Shown: in pieces, positions 1 to 12,560 of the stretch
How the letters are laid out: each line of letters opens with the position of its first letter
Position numbering within the stretch: position 1 is the first letter of the stretch
Assembly (NCBI GenBank): GCA_003279635.1
Contig: QCHK01000012.1
Span: 1-48,493 of the forward strand
Direction: 5' to 3'
DNA from: Prochlorococcus sp. AG-402-B05
GTDB lineage: Bacteria; Cyanobacteriota; Cyanobacteriia; PCC-6307; Cyanobiaceae
DNA length: 48,493 nt
Position numbers and translations under genes: made by a program
Notes under the pieces: model-generated
Database searches by the model: none
Told to the model about the DNA's origin: nothing
What the model saw: only the letters and a program-made list of their open reading frames with translations

Positions 1-97
1 GTTCCTGAGTTGGCATTGTGTTTGCACATGCTCCAGAGTGAATTGAATCTACATTCTTTCCCTTTCTTCGGCTTCTCTCTCTTCTTCCTTTTTTTTA

Positions 98-592
98 TCA
101 GGATAGTTTTTCATTTTCAGTTTCAGTTTTATTTTTATTTTTATTTATAATTAGTAATGATTGATTATTATTTAACTTAAATCCTAATTGTTTATAAAAC
201 TCGGAACTATTAGTAGTCATTAAGTAGATTTTTTCAACAGATTGAATTTTTTTATTTGTTAAAATTGCTTCTGTTATTAGCTTGCCATACCCAAGACCTT
301 GACGATCTGAAGCAACAACTACATCCCATAGTACAGCCCTGAAAACAAGATCACTTGTTGCTCGGCCAAAACCTATTAATTGATTGCGATACCAAAGGCT
401 CACTACAACTGTGCTATTAGAGAGCATTTTGCAAATTTGTTGTTTATTTCTATCCTTAGCCCAAAAAGTGTTTTCATTAAGAAAAGATTGAAGTTTTTCT
501 AAGCCATTTGTTGGTGTCAGCCTAGGACCTATACCTAAAAGACGAAGTCCAGGGGCAGTTGGAGCATGTTTAACTAGTGATATTACATTCAT
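98..592 (-). CDS. GNAT family N-acetyltransferase
   Basis: A 164-residue protein with the GNAT acetyl-CoA-binding motif A visible as RQGLGYGK (about residues 97-104), preceded by the beta-4 strand (LWDVVVASD) and followed by the typical C-terminal YKQLGF turn (about residues 133-138). Family members transfer an acetyl group from acetyl-CoA to an amine; the substrate cannot be told from sequence. The last 15 residues are a low-complexity Asn/Lys/Glu tail that may not belong to the fold. It is transcribed away from the methyltransferase remnant. Bases 1-97 beyond its stop hold nothing I can call. Confidence 0.8.
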   Translation of the reverse strand: MNVISLVKHAPTAPGLRLLGIGPRLTPTNGLEKLQSFLNENTFWAKDRNKQQICKMLSNSTVVVSLWYRNQLIGFGRATSDLVFRAVLWDVVVASDRQGLGYGKLITEAILTNKKIQSVEKIYLMTTNSSEFYKQLGFKLNNNQSLLIINKNKNKTETENEKLS

Positions 593-819
593 TAAAAATT
601 ATTTAAGATCTCTAGTTCTTTAATACTACTTCTATAAGGATTCATTTTTATATTCCCAATTTTAGAATAATGATTTCAAAGATTTAAATATTCGTTTGGA
701 TGTCAATCGTATTTCTATCCCTAGACTAGTACTATGAGTATATTGTCTGATTGTTTAGATTTATTTTTAATAATCAGAAATCGTATGAATTTTAGGTTCT
801 AAATTAAATTGATTGCTAA

Positions 820-1560
820 TTATGGATTCAGAAATATAATGCAACGGGTTTTAAATCTATAGGTCTAGAGTTAGAGCCTAAGATGGTCAATGATTGTAAG
901 AAATTAAATCTGAATATTAAACACAAAGATGCCTTATTATTATTAGATGAATTTAGTAGAAATAGCTTTTCTAGAGTTAGTACTTTTCATGTTATTGAGA
1001 ATATAAATCATGAAAATATTAAAGAACTCCTGAGCAAATGTAAGCGAATTTTAAAGCCTGATGGGTTACTTATTCTAGAGAAAACTAGTATAGATAATCT
1101 TATCGTTTCTTCTAAATCTTTTTATGTAGATCCAACTCATATCAATCCAATTCATCCTGATTGATGAGCTTTTATGATGAAAAGAGCTAGCTTTACTCAA
1201 TTTAAATACTATTTCATAAATGGCGGCCCATTACAGAATTCTGAGGCTGATTTGTTGACAAGGGTATTCAATTTCGTCGCCCAGGATCTTGTATTGATAG
1301 GCTCTAAGTCTAATATTTTAGACAATTCAATTTTTGATAATGTGAACCTTTTCAAAAGCGATATGAGCTTAGGTATAACTTCACTAGAGGCAGCAATTGA
1401 TTTTGATTATTATTCAAGGAAGCGATACGCTCAATATGATGAAGCTATTTTTAGAGTCTTGCTTGATTATATGATCAATTTTAGAGGTATTTTTACTGCT
1501 AGACCTCCTTATTATTCCATTAACGATATATCCTTTTTTATAAGTAGTTCAGATAAATAA
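820..1560 (+). pseudogene. Decayed SAM-dependent methyltransferase (surface-glycan type)
   Basis: One reading frame, open except for stops at about 1162-1167, carries remnants of a class I methyltransferase. There is a post-I acidic strand (GFKSIGLELEP before 883), then a DAL motif, FHVIENI for the usual FHVIEHL, and ILKPDGLLILE for motif post-III, then YVDPTHINPIHP. After two adjacent TGA stops the same frame continues with LTRVFNFVAQDLVLIG, the usual last strand, and about 70 further residues. The N-terminal glycine-rich SAM loop is missing and no start codon or Shine-Dalgarno site is seen. In cyanobacteria this protein type usually sits in glycosyltransferase and polysaccharide clusters. 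I read it as one broken gene rather than two small genes. The stretch 593-819 upstream is AT-rich with nothing recognised. Confidence 0.7.
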
Positions 1561-1801
1561 CTTCTGTCCTGTCCTGTAATTAATGCTATTTTACCTTCCT
1601 TAACTTGTATCAGGCTTAAATTTTCATTGTACTTTATAGTCTGGATTAAATTAATCTCTAGACAATAACTGCTCAATAGTCTATTTAAAATTTGACCTAT
1701 TTAGCCCTCTCTGTGCGTCAAAGTAATCTGTTAGAAAAATTTCTTATATCCAATTTCAATAGCGTAAAATATAAAAACATAATGTTTCGATCAAATAGTT
1801 A
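1561..1801 (+). promoter_or_regulatory. Leader and promoter region of secA
   Basis: About 240 AT-rich bases separate the methyltransferase remnant from secA. No gene is seen. AT-rich hexamers resembling -10 boxes lie around 1765-1785 (for example TAAAAT), so the secA promoter probably lies here, but I cannot fix the start site. Confidence 0.35.
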
Positions 1802-4624
1802 ATGCTGAAACGAATTCTTGGTGATCCAAATGCTCGTAAGTTGCGGAGGTATGCTCCAATTGTTTCCGATATTAATATTCTTGAAGAAGATTATGCCTCT
1901 CTTTCAGATGATGGACTTAGAAGTCGAGTAGGAGAGTTTCGCTTAAAACTTGAAAAAGCTAGTCAATCTTCTTCCGAGCTTTCATTAATGGATGATTTGC
2001 TTCCTGATGTGTTTGCTGTAGTCAGGGAAGCTTCAAAAAGAGTTTTAGGAATGCGGCATTTTGATGTGCAGTTAATGGGGGGGATGGTTTTGCATGAAGG
2101 GCAGATAGCGGAAATGAAAACTGGCGAGGGCAAGACTCTAGTCTCTACTTTGCCAACATTCTTGAATGCGTTAACGGGAAAAGGTGTACACGTAGTGACT
2201 GTGAATGATTACCTTGCTCGACGTGATGCGGAATGGATGGGACAGATACATCGTTTTTTAGGCCTTTCGGTAGGTTTAATTCAGCAAGATATGCTCCCTC
2301 AAGTTCGTCGAAAAAATTATTTGTGTGATATTACCTATGCGACTAATTCAGAATTAGGTTTTGATTATCTTAGAGATAATATGGCCGCAACTTCAGATGA
2401 AATAGTTCAAAGATCTTTTCAGTTTTGTGTAATTGATGAAGTTGATTCGATTCTTATAGATGAAGCTAGGACTCCACTAATCATTTCAGGTCAGGTTGAA
2501 CGACCTCAAGAAAAATATCAAAAGGCTGCATTGGTTGTAGATAAACTAATTAGATCTAAAGAACTTTCAAAAGATGGAGTAGATCCAGAAGGGGATTATG
2601 AAGTAGATGAAAAACAAAGAAGTTGCATACTTACAGACGAGGGTTTTGCTAAAACAGAGAAACTTTTAAAGGTTAATGATTTGTTTGATCCCAAGGATCC
2701 TTGGGCACATTATGTTACTAATGCTCTTAAAGCTAAAGAACTTTTTACGTTAGATACTAACTATATAATTAGAGATGGTGAGGCGGTCATAGTGGATGAA
2801 TTTACTGGAAGAGTTATGCCAGGTAGAAGATGGAGCGATGGTCAACATCAAGCTATTGAGGCAAAAGAAAAACTTGCAATCCAACCAGAAACTCAAACTC
2901 TTGCTTCGATAACGTATCAAAATTTCTTTCTTCTTTATCCTCGTTTATCTGGAATGACAGGGACAGCAAAAACGGAAGAAGTTGAGTTTGAGAAAACGTA
3001 TAAATTGCAAACTACAGTAATACCTACAAATAGAAAAATTTCTCGGGAAGATTGGACTGATCAAGTCTTCAAGACAGAAACAGCGAAATGGAGAGCTGTT
3101 GCAAAAGAAATTTCTGCAATACATCAAAAAGGAAGACCCGTACTTGTTGGAACAACGAGCGTTGAAAAAAGTGAATTGATTAGTGCTCTTTTAGAAGAAG
3201 AGCAAATACCACACAATTTGTTAAATGCTAAGCCAGAAAATGTTCAGAGAGAAGCTGAAATTGTCGCTCAAGCGGGGAGGTCTGGAGCTGTAACTATTGC
3301 TACGAATATGGCGGGTAGAGGTACGGACATAATACTTGGTGGAAATAGTGATTATATGGCTAAATTAAAAATTAAAGAATTACTGAGTTCTCGATTAATT
3401 AAACCTGAAGAGGGACATAAACCACCTATTCCTTTGCAAAGGACAAATGAATCCGTCGGATTTCAAGAAACTGATAAAAAACAAAAAAAGAATACCAGTC
3501 AAAATTCTCTAAATAAATTATTTCCAGTAGCTTTGTCAGATGAAACAGATAAAGAACTTGCTAACTTAATATCTTCTTTGGTTAAGTCTTGGGGCGATAG
3601 AACTCTCACCTCGATTGAATTAGATGATCGAATTGCAACTGCAGCGGAGAGAAGTCCTACAGAAGATAAGGACATTATTTCTTTAAGACAAGCTATTAAT
3701 TTAATTAAAGCTGAATATCAAGATGTTATTAAAGATGAAGAGAAAAATGTTCGAGATGTTGGAGGATTACATGTTATTGGTACTGAAAGGCATGAATCGA
3801 GAAGAGTTGATAATCAACTTAGAGGAAGATCAGGAAGACAGGGTGATTTTGGAAGTACAAGATTTTTCTTGTCTCTAGAAGACAATCTACTGAGGATATT
3901 TGGAGGAGATAGAGTTGCAAGTCTTATGAATGCATTCAGAGTCGAAGAAGATATGCCAATTGAATCAGGAATGCTTACTCGTTCATTAGAAGGAGCACAA
4001 AAAAAAGTTGAAACTTATTATTATGATATTAGAAAACAAATTTTTGAATATGATGAGGTAATGAATAATCAAAGGAAAGCTGTTTACACTGAGAGAAGAA
4101 GAGTTTTAGAAGGTAAAGAATTAAAATTACAAGTTTTAGGATATGGTGAACGTACAATGGAGGAGATAGTAGAGGCATATGTTAACGAGGATCTTCCTCC
4201 AGAAGAATGGGATTTAGAAAAGTTAGTTTTAAAGGTTAAAGAATTTATATATTTATTAGAAGATTTAAAGCCAAATGACTTACTAATATTAAATATTGAG
4301 GGATTAAAAAATTACTTAAAAGAAGAATTAAGAAATGCATATGATTTAAAGGAAGCCCAAATTGAAGATTCTCATCCAGGGATGATGCGTGAGGCTGAAA
4401 GATTTTTTATTCTTCAACAACTTGATACTTTGTGGAGAGAGCATTTGCAGTCGATGGATTCTTTGCGCGAATCAGTTGGCCTTAGAGGATATGGACAAAA
4501 AGATCCTTTAATTGAATATAAAAATGAGGGTTATGATATGTTTTTAGAAATGATGATTAATATGAGAAGAAATGTTATTTATTCAATGTTTATGTTTCAG
4601 CCAGCTAAGAAAAGTACTGAATGA
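1802..4624 (+). CDS. secA: Preprotein translocase ATPase SecA
   Basis: SecA is the motor that drives unfolded precursors through the SecYEG channel of the plasma and thylakoid membranes. The 940-residue length matches cyanobacterial SecA. Visible are the Walker A motif GEGKTLVS near residue 108, the [15 protein letters not shown] motif (Walker B-type helicase II), the preprotein cross-linking domain, the second helicase core with [10 protein letters not shown] and [11 protein letters not shown], and the helical scaffold and wing with [10 protein letters not shown]. The C-terminal SecB/zinc-binding CxC-CH finger of many bacteria is absent: the protein ends at [12 protein letters not shown] lysine-rich, probably flexible insertion sits around residues 545-575. 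The gene stands alone between two decayed loci. Confidence 0.98.
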   Translation: MLKRILGDPNARKLRRYAPIVSDINILEEDYASLSDDGLRSRVGEFRLKLEKASQSSSELSLMDDLLPDVFAVVREASKRVLGMRHFDVQLMGGMVLHEGQIAEMKTGEGKTLVSTLPTFLNALTGKGVHVVTVNDYLARRDAEWMGQIHRFLGLSVGLIQQDMLPQVRRKNYLCDITYATNSELGFDYLRDNMAATSDEIVQRSFQFCVIDEVDSILIDEARTPLIISGQVERPQEKYQKAALVVDKLIRSKELSKDGVDPEGDYEVDEKQRSCILTDEGFAKTEKLLKVNDLFDPKDPWAHYVTNALKAKELFTLDTNYIIRDGEAVIVDEFTGRVMPGRRWSDGQHQAIEAKEKLAIQPETQTLASITYQNFFLLYPRLSGMTGTAKTEEVEFEKTYKLQTTVIPTNRKISREDWTDQVFKTETAKWRAVAKEISAIHQKGRPVLVGTTSVEKSELISALLEEEQIPHNLLNAKPENVQREAEIVAQAGRSGAVTIATNMAGRGTDIILGGNSDYMAKLKIKELLSSRLIKPEEGHKPPIPLQRTNESVGFQETDKKQKKNTSQNSLNKLFPVALSDETDKELANLISSLVKSWGDRTLTSIELDDRIATAAERSPTEDKDIISLRQAINLIKAEYQDVIKDEEKNVRDVGGLHVIGTERHESRRVDNQLRGRSGRQGDFGSTRFFLSLEDNLLRIFGGDRVASLMNAFRVEEDMPIESGMLTRSLEGAQKKVETYYYDIRKQIFEYDEVMNNQRKAVYTERRRVLEGKELKLQVLGYGERTMEEIVEAYVNEDLPPEEWDLEKLVLKVKEFIYLLEDLKPNDLLILNIEGLKNYLKEELRNAYDLKEAQIEDSHPGMMREAERFFILQQLDTLWREHLQSMDSLRESVGLRGYGQKDPLIEYKNEGYDMFLEMMINMRRNVIYSMFMFQPAKKSTE

Positions 4625-4645
4625 AGAAATTTAATTATCATATTA

Positions 4646-5110
4646 ATGGAAGTTGATTCTAAAAAATTAGAAGAGTTATATATTGCTTTTTCCCCCTACC
4701 AGATGATCTGCCTGGAATTCAAAATTGGCTTTTGAAGGCTGCTAAAGGAGTTACGTTAAGAAAAATAGCCTGTCATTTATCTATGCAAGATGAATATAAA
4801 AAATCTAAAATTTATGCTAAATCTTTAGATTTAAAAATAAATCAATTGTATCTAAATTTGTTTAGTCAAAAGGTTGATTTTGCAGGATTAAGTTATTGGT
4901 TAAGATCAATTAAAACGGGTTCTCATGATATTTCAGATTGAGCGTGTGATTTAATTGGATCATTATCAAATCAAGACTAAGTATTCCTGAGCAGTAGATA
5001 ATTGATAGAAAAGCTTTAGACAATAAGGTTAATTCAGCTGAAGAATTAGCGTCAACAATTAATGTATTAAGTTTATATCAACCTTCTGCTGTGAATCCTT
5101 GGATTTCTGG
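4646..5110 (+). pseudogene. Decayed DUF4214-type protein
   Basis: A start ATG follows secA by 21 bases, but the frame is lost near 4691 in a T/C homopolymer run. Reading on in the next frame gives PDDLPGIQNWLLKAAKGVTLRK, then about 60 residues ending LYLNLFSQKVDFAGLSYWL and KTGSHDIS, the signature of DUF4214 (a leucine-tyrosine repeat with D-x-AGL-x-YW). A TGA at 4939 interrupts it and the same frame continues with CDLIGSLSNQ before another stop. A shifted frame near 5030-5105 adds NSAEELASTINVL and PSAVNPWISG. DUF4214 domains occur in secreted and surface proteins. At least one frameshift and two stops make it non-functional. Confidence 0.65.
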
Positions 5111-5137
5111 CCATGCATTATCATGCGAGTGATTATT

Positions 5138-5918
5138 ATGAAAATATTTAGAGATAATCTTAGATTCTCGCTTTAAACGAGGCAGCTTTGGTGGTTCACA
5201 GCTACTTCAAGAACTAGAGCTAGATTTGCAAGAACAACTTTAGGTGGCTTTTGGCTTGGATTTTCAAATCTGCTCTCAATAGCCACCTTAGCTATTGTCT
5301 ACGGATCAGTTTTTGCATTCACTGATTTTATCTCTTATTTATTTTAGCTTGGAATTGGTCTTGTTGTGTGGAATTCAATTTGTTCCTCTATTGCAAGTGC
5401 TCCCCTACTTTTTATTAATAATAGATCTAATATTCAGAATCTAAAACTCAAGCCAATATTTTATGTAATTGAAGAATGGGCTTTTCAGATACAAACATTT
5501 TTTCAATCATTTATATTAGTTTTTCTAGTTCTTATATTTTTTAGTAAGTCTCTTTTCTACAATCTTATTATTTCATCATGGATTCCATTTCTTAATCTAT
5601 TTTTTATTTTGGTTTCCTTTGATTATTGGGTTGATCAGTCTTCGCTTATCTGATTTCGCTCAACTAGTACCTATTGTCTTACAATTGATTTTTTTAATTT
5701 CATCAATTTTATATAGAAAATAAAATTTAGGAGATTTAAATTGGATAACTAATATTATTTTTTTATATATTTTAATAGACTCCTTACGCTCAATTTTGGT
5801 AACTGCAAGCATTAACTATAATAGTCAATTACTAATATTGGGTGTTAATATATTAGGTTTATTATTTTCTCTTTTGATTTTACAATTGCAAACAAAGAAA
5901 ATACCCTTTTTGGTTTAA
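5138..5918 (+). pseudogene. Decayed ABC-2 polysaccharide-export permease
   Basis: From the ATG at 5138 the frame reads WWFTATSRTRARFARTTLGG and FWLGFSNLLSIATLAIVYGS, typical of the first segments of Wzm/KpsM-type ABC permeases, but has a TAA near 5174 and a TAG at 5345. It continues with LVVWNSICSSIASAPLLFIN and EEWAFQIQTFFQSFILVFLV, characteristic of this family in cyanobacteria. A frameshift near 5620 moves the rest into another frame (FAQLVPIVLQLIFLISSILY), then a TAA at about 5720 and a final stretch to 5916. Two nonsense changes, a frameshift and a further stop show inactivation. The partner ATPase is not in the window. Confidence 0.75.
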
Positions 5919-5950
5919 AAATCTATTTTTTAATAGATTTACTATTTAAT

Positions 5951-6691
5951 TTACTCTTCACTACTCCCTAAAAAATCTATAATTTCTTTATCTCTGAGGC
6001 TTTGAGATTCGCTAATGAAAATTTGTTTTTTCTTTTTGACAATGTTAGTTTTTTCTATTAAATCTTGTAAGCCAACTATATGATTTTCAAGGTGATCAAT
6101 CCTGTCCATTAAATTTTTAATAACACTACCTTCTGCGTCTGGTAATGCTGAATGTGCAAGAGGATTAATGTTCACTCCACTTTGATTTACGACTCTTCCA
6201 GGAATTCCTACAACTGTGCAATTTTTTTCAACATTTTTAACTACTACAGATCCAGCACCGATTCTGGTGTTTGAACCTATGTTGATAGCACCTAGAACTT
6301 TTGCTCCAGCTCCAACCACCACATTTTCTTGAAGAGTTGGATGACGCTTGCCACTGTCCTTCCCTGTCCCTCCAAGTGTTACCCCTTGATAAAGGAGACA
6401 TCTATCGCCAATTTCACTTGTTTCTCCTATCACTACCCCCATGCCATGATCAATAAAAACACCTCTTCCTATTTTTGCTCCTGGATGGATCTCAATACCA
6501 GTGATAGTTCTAGTGAATTGACTAAGAACCCTGGGCAATAATGGAAGTTTATAATTCCATAATTTGTGACTAATACGATGTAAAACTAATGCTTGAAAAC
6601 CAGGATAGCAAAGTAGAATTTCAAGAAAACCTCTTGCAGCAGGATCTCTTTCTTTGATGATTTTGAAATCCGATTTAATTAATTTAATCAT
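5951..6691 (-). CDS. cysE: Serine O-acetyltransferase
   Basis: CysE acetylates L-serine with acetyl-CoA to give O-acetylserine, the first committed step of cysteine synthesis in the cytosol. The N-terminal helical domain carries RDPAARG and HRISHKLW. It is followed by a left-handed beta-helix of hexapeptide repeats (IEIHPGAKIGRGVFIDHGMG, VVGAGAKVLG, GAGSVVVKNV) containing the catalytic His-Asp pair. The C-terminal tail (about residues 190-246) is longer than in enterobacteria, is predicted helical and lacks the usual short Ile-ended tail. I chose the ATG at 6691 over the TTG one codon upstream. Either overlaps the stop of the GntR gene, suggesting coupled translation. Confidence 0.95.
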   Translation of the reverse strand: MIKLIKSDFKIIKERDPAARGFLEILLCYPGFQALVLHRISHKLWNYKLPLLPRVLSQFTRTITGIEIHPGAKIGRGVFIDHGMGVVIGETSEIGDRCLLYQGVTLGGTGKDSGKRHPTLQENVVVGAGAKVLGAINIGSNTRIGAGSVVVKNVEKNCTVVGIPGRVVNQSGVNINPLAHSALPDAEGSVIKNLMDRIDHLENHIVGLQDLIEKTNIVKKKKQIFISESQSLRDKEIIDFLGSSEE

Positions 6692-7700
6692 CAATTAAGT
6701 CATTAGTGTTGTGCTCGAGAAGACCGATTTCTTTGCGCAAGCCTTCTATCGTTGAATCACTAAGGTACTTATTTGCACAGTGAATTTGGGGCATTCTCAT
6801 TAATTGGGATCTGTTTTGTCTCAGAGTATGTTCGATAACGGGCAAGCTAGGGCTATCACAAATTATGTGACTAGCTGCTCTTAATAAGGCAATAAGACGA
6901 CTTCCTACATCAGGATTTGCGGTCATCAAAAGGAGTTCATTGCCGCGCATACTGTGTGAAATAACTTCTGCTGCCCTAAGTATTCCTGGACTAATACTTA
7001 CTATCCCTACACAACTTCCTGAGCGCAGCTTTTTTAGAATGTTGAGTTCTTGTTGAAAATCACTTAAATCCACAGCTACGGCTCTTACTTTGTGGCGCTT
7101 GGCTAATTCTTCTAAAGGTTGTAAAAAATATCTACTAGTTACGACTGTTCCTTTACTTGAACTTTCCAAGACACTCTCCAGTTCTTCCATGGGTACAACC
7201 TCTACAGGAACATCTAAATGAGGTGCTAATTCTTCTGCAATTAGCAATGACGCTCCTATGTCTTCTCTGGGAGTGCTGACAAGCAAACGGGCTCCACACC
7301 TGAGCCTCCAATCAATTTCACGAGTAAATAATTCTCTCGTTTGCTGCAAGGTGCAACCAGAATTTAATAGCTCATCAATGCTTTTTCGGACCTCATGGTC
7401 CACATCTTTAATACCTTTTTTTCGTATTGAATGAGAAGCACTTCTTAAATCTTTTTGTTTATGCTGATCCCGAACATAAATACCTGACCCTGCAATAGCT
7501 TCAACAACTCCATCTGTTTCTAACTGTCTGTAAACTTTACTTATTGTATTTCGATGTAAACCAGTTTGCATCGCAAGTTGTCTGGTACTAGGAAGCCTAT
7601 GTCCCGGGGGGTAATGCCTTGCTGCAATAGCAAAGCAAATTTGATTGTATAACTGGCTTGATGCAGGGATTTCACTGTCCTGTTGTATGTGGAATCTCAC
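6684..7700 (-). CDS. GntR-family transcriptional regulator
   Basis: The N-terminal winged helix (residues about 10-75) has the GntR signature: IPASSQLYNQICFAI, LPSTRQLAMQTGLHRNTISK and YRQLETDGVVEAIAGSG, which matches the YtrA-like arrangement. The remaining 260 residues are a ligand-binding-like region with alternating strands and helices (LLVSTPREDIGASL, VVTSRYFLQPLEELAKRH) that I cannot assign to a named effector domain. It sits directly upstream of cysE with an 8-11 base overlap, so a link to sulfur or amino-acid status is possible. That is inference from context only. Confidence 0.85.
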   Translation of the reverse strand: MRFHIQQDSEIPASSQLYNQICFAIAARHYPPGHRLPSTRQLAMQTGLHRNTISKVYRQLETDGVVEAIAGSGIYVRDQHKQKDLRSASHSIRKKGIKDVDHEVRKSIDELLNSGCTLQQTRELFTREIDWRLRCGARLLVSTPREDIGASLLIAEELAPHLDVPVEVVPMEELESVLESSSKGTVVTSRYFLQPLEELAKRHKVRAVAVDLSDFQQELNILKKLRSGSCVGIVSISPGILRAAEVISHSMRGNELLLMTANPDVGSRLIALLRAASHIICDSPSLPVIEHTLRQNRSQLMRMPQIHCANKYLSDSTIEGLRKEIGLLEHNTNDLIDD

Positions 7701-7791
7701 GCGTTTATATGCCAGGTGTGAATGTGGCTACATTAATGAAAAGAATAGCTAGTGACAATTATTTGTTTGTCATATGAAAAGTTTGTTTATT

Positions 7792-8400
7792 TTAATCAAT
7801 TGATCTCAAAGCTTTTTTGGGCTCAGTTGTTTCACTCTCTTTCTTTAAAAGAGGAGTTTTACGCGGAGTTAAAAACATGATCATATTTCTTCCCTCTCTT
7901 TTGGCCGATTGTTGTACTTCAGCTTTTTCTTCCAAATCCTTGGCCATTCTTTTTAAAAGTGTTTCTGCTAGCGCAGTATGTTGAATTTCTCGTCCTCTAA
8001 ATATAACCGTGCATTTGACTTTATCTCCAGCTTTTAAGAATCTAGTGGCTTGATTAATGCGGACCTGATAATCATGCTGGTCAATTTTATACCTCATTTT
8101 TACTTCTTTAACTTCTGTTTGATGTGATTTTTTCTTAGCTTCTTTTGCTTTTTTTTCTTGCTCAAACTTAAATTTCCCATAATTCATTATTCGGCATACT
8201 GGCGGCGTAGCCTTTTCACTTACTAAAACAAGATCTAATTCTCTCTCTTTAGCAACCTCTAGAGCTTCCTCTCGACTGATAACACCAAGTTGAGTGCCAT
8301 CTGAATCGACAACCCTCAAGTTCGAATAGCTGATTCTTTCATTAATGTTGGGCAACTCCCTTTCTGGAGCGCGACGATCAAAACGGGGACGTGGTGGCAT
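7792..8400 (-). CDS. infC: Translation initiation factor IF-3
   Basis: IF-3 binds the 30S subunit, keeps subunits apart and checks start-codon pairing. The 202-residue protein has the N-domain ([20 protein letters not shown]), the linker signature [20 protein letters not shown] with the [15 protein letters not shown] helix, and the C-domain ([20 protein letters not shown]). The last residues [19 protein letters not shown] form a short charged extension common in cyanobacteria. It starts with a normal ATG, unlike the rare ATT start used for autoregulation in enterobacteria. It lies just downstream of miaA on the same strand and may share its transcript. Confidence 0.97.
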   Translation of the reverse strand: MPPRPRFDRRAPERELPNINERISYSNLRVVDSDGTQLGVISREEALEVAKERELDLVLVSEKATPPVCRIMNYGKFKFEQEKKAKEAKKKSHQTEVKEVKMRYKIDQHDYQVRINQATRFLKAGDKVKCTVIFRGREIQHTALAETLLKRMAKDLEEKAEVQQSAKREGRNMIMFLTPRKTPLLKKESETTEPKKALRSID

Positions 8401-8460
8401 TCAGTAATTAATTAACGTGGAAAGAACTTTCTGGAGCAATTCTAAGCATATATGATCTAA

Positions 8461-9360
8461 TCAACCTAGAAACTCATAGATAGAAGTTAAAGCGTCGGGT
8501 AATGCATTCTCATCATTTAGCCATTTAGAATTATGCTTATTTCTAAACCAAGTTTTTTGTCTTTTGGCTAATTGGCAAGTTCGTTTTATTGTTATTTCTA
8601 AAGCCTCCTCATAATTAATTTTTCCCTTAATCATAGACCTTGCTTCATCATATCCAATAGTTTTAAGTAACTTTAAATCATTTCCGTATTTATTGATCAA
8701 ATCTTTTGTTTCTTCTATTAGCCCTTTTTTATACATTTCTTCAGTTCTACATTGAATTCTACTGATTAAATTTTCAGGATTCAATCCAAGTTCCAAAACT
8801 CTCCAAGGTGTAGGCCTCAGATTTTTTTCCTTCGAAAACATTTTTCCTGTTGCATAAAAAACTTCAAGAGCACGAATTATTCTTATTGAGTCTTCAGGAT
8901 GTATTCTCTGCGCTGAAATAGGGTCACAAAGCTTTAACAATTTGTGTCGTTCAGTTTTATCGATTTTTTGAAGTTGATCTCTTAAGAATTTTTGAGGAGG
9001 TACCGCTGGAGGATTAAGTCCTCCAATTAAGGCTTGAAGATATAAGCCACTTCCTCCTACAAGTAACGTTAAACCCTTGTTTTCTAAATCTTTCTCAATC
9101 GATGTTTTTGCTATGGATTGAAAATCATGCAGATTAATTGGTTTAGATGGCAAGCAAACATCTAAAAGGAAATGGTTTACTTGACTTTGTTGAACTGCTG
9201 TTGGCTTTGCGGTGCCAATATCCATGTCAATGTAGATTTGGCGAGAATCGATATTATGAATATTAGAATTGACTTCTTTTGCAATATCAATCGCAAGTTC
9301 AGTTTTTCCACTTGCAGTTGGGCCCATAAGGACTATGACAAGAGGTTTATTGGGTTGCAT
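8461..9360 (-). CDS. miaA: tRNA dimethylallyltransferase
   Basis: MiaA adds a dimethylallyl group to N6 of adenosine 37 in tRNAs reading codons that begin with U. The P-loop [13 protein letters not shown] is at residues 13-25, followed by the substrate motif [17 protein letters not shown] and [17 protein letters not shown]. The C-terminal half has TIGYDEA and the conserved KRQKTWFRN motif near residue 270. The length of 299 fits the family. It is divergent from gyrB, with about 170 bases between them, and followed after 60 bases by infC. Confidence 0.97.
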   Translation of the reverse strand: MQPNKPLVIVLMGPTASGKTELAIDIAKEVNSNIHNIDSRQIYIDMDIGTAKPTAVQQSQVNHFLLDVCLPSKPINLHDFQSIAKTSIEKDLENKGLTLLVGGSGLYLQALIGGLNPPAVPPQKFLRDQLQKIDKTERHKLLKLCDPISAQRIHPEDSIRIIRALEVFYATGKMFSKEKNLRPTPWRVLELGLNPENLISRIQCRTEEMYKKGLIEETKDLINKYGNDLKLLKTIGYDEARSMIKGKINYEEALEITIKRTCQLAKRQKTWFRNKHNSKWLNDENALPDALTSIYEFLG

Positions 9361-9489
9361 GATTGCCTTTCAGGGGTTTTATTGGCAGTAATTGCATGAA
9401 ATTAAATTTTTTAATTTGGTTTTAAATTTTTCCTAAGACTTTCCTTGATACCAATGTTAAATTGAAACTTGGTAAAAGGTTTCGGCTAA

Positions 9490-11498
<2,009 letters not shown>

Positions 11499-11499
<1 letters not shown>

Positions 11500-11828
11500 T
11501 GAATTTAATTAGTACTTTTATTGTCTGGACATGGCTTTTATGTATTGGTTTGGTAGCCCCTGCTTCATTGCCTGCTGGTGGTGCTCAAGAATCAATTATT
11601 CAGCATAGAAGAAATAATATGGGATCACCAATAATTGCATTAAAAGATTTTAATCTCCTTAATTCAACTTCTAATAATTCATCTACGTTAACTAGGGTTA
11701 TAGCAGGAACCCCAGTTAACGTTATTAAAGTATGGGAAAGTAATGAGAGTCGAAAATGGCTATTAGTTAGTGTTTTATGTCAGAGATTTGATCAGTTATT
11801 TTATAGAAGAGGATGGGTAGAAATTTAA
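11499..11828 (+). CDS. Secreted SH3-like domain protein
   Basis: A 109-residue protein with an N-terminal hydrophobic segment (ISTFIVWTWLLCIGLVAPAS) ending in small residues, consistent with a signal peptide. It is followed by a bacterial SH3-like module (SSTLTRVIAGTPVNVIKVWE, KWLLVSVLCQRF, RRGWVEI). I take the ATG at 11499, which overlaps the gyrB stop, over the TTG one codon earlier. Bacterial SH3 domains often bind cell wall or surface targets, but no enzyme domain is present here. Translation is probably coupled to gyrB. The function is unknown. Confidence 0.7.
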
Positions 11829-11840
11829 GAATCATCATAT

Positions 11841-12215
11841 ATGACTGAGATTTTATTGGTTTCTATTGGAGCAATTTTAGGGGCTAACATTAGATTTAAA
11901 ATTCATAATAAATTAGTAAACTTAAACTTACGGAAAGGTTTTTTAATTCTAATAATTAATACTTTTGCTTCTTTTTGGCTTGGTTTATTCCTTTCACTAG
12001 TAGAGCAGTTTAGAGCTTTTACTTATTATTACCAATTAATATTATTTTTTTCAATTGGTTTTTTTGGAAGCCTCAGTACTTTTTCTTCATTCGTTTACGA
12101 TCTGTTTGATTTATGTTTGCATTTCAAATATTTTAAAGCTTTAAAGTTATTTTTCATTTCTGTGTCTATAGGAATCATTTCTTTTGCATTTGGATTTTTC
12201 TTAGGTAATCAATAG
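11841..12215 (+). CDS. crcB: CrcB/Fluc-type fluoride channel subunit
   Basis: A small 124-residue membrane protein with four predicted hydrophobic segments. It has the Fluc signature GFFGSLSTFSSFVYDL in the third helix and an N-terminal glycine motif (IGAILGANIRFKIHNK, close to the usual GGxxGAxxRY). Fluc proteins are dual-topology dimers that export fluoride. This copy is followed with no gap by a second crcB gene, the common arrangement in which two homologues form a heterodimer. The family is recognised with good confidence; fluoride export is inferred from the family. Confidence 0.85.
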   Translation: MTEILLVSIGAILGANIRFKIHNKLVNLNLRKGFLILIINTFASFWLGLFLSLVEQFRAFTYYYQLILFFSIGFFGSLSTFSSFVYDLFDLCLHFKYFKALKLFFISVSIGIISFAFGFFLGNQ

Positions 12216-12560
12216 ATGAGTAAAGATATTAAAAATAATGCATTCTTTTTAATATCTTTAGGAGCAATTCCAGGAGCTTTATTTCGATGGCAAATTGATG
12301 AAATTTTTATAGTCAATTTAATTGGTTGCTTTTTACTAGGATTTTTTAATTCATTGGATATTTTAAAGAGATACAAATTAACTCTGTGTGTTGGGTTTTG
12401 TGGCTCTATGACTACCTTTAGCGGCTGGTCGTCTCACTTATATAAGTTACTAAATCAAGGCCTGTATAAATCGTTTTTACTTAACTCAATATCAATTGTA
12501 CTTATGGGAGTTTTGGCTATTGGTTTAGGCAACATTATTGCTAAGAAATTAAATGCTTAA
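12216..12560 (+). CDS. crcB: CrcB/Fluc-type fluoride channel subunit, second copy
   Basis: A 114-residue protein with four hydrophobic segments and the motifs GAIPGALFRWQIDE, NLIGCFLLGFF (the conserved NxxGxFxLG) and GFCGSMTTFSGWS. These match the family more closely than those of the preceding copy. The ATG directly follows the TAG of the upstream gene, so the two are co-translated and probably form a heterodimeric channel. Its end overlaps the end of the convergent glutathione peroxidase gene by a few bases. Confidence 0.87.
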   Translation: MSKDIKNNAFFLISLGAIPGALFRWQIDEIFIVNLIGCFLLGFFNSLDILKRYKLTLCVGFCGSMTTFSGWSSHLYKLLNQGLYKSFLLNSISIVLMGVLAIGLGNIIAKKLNA

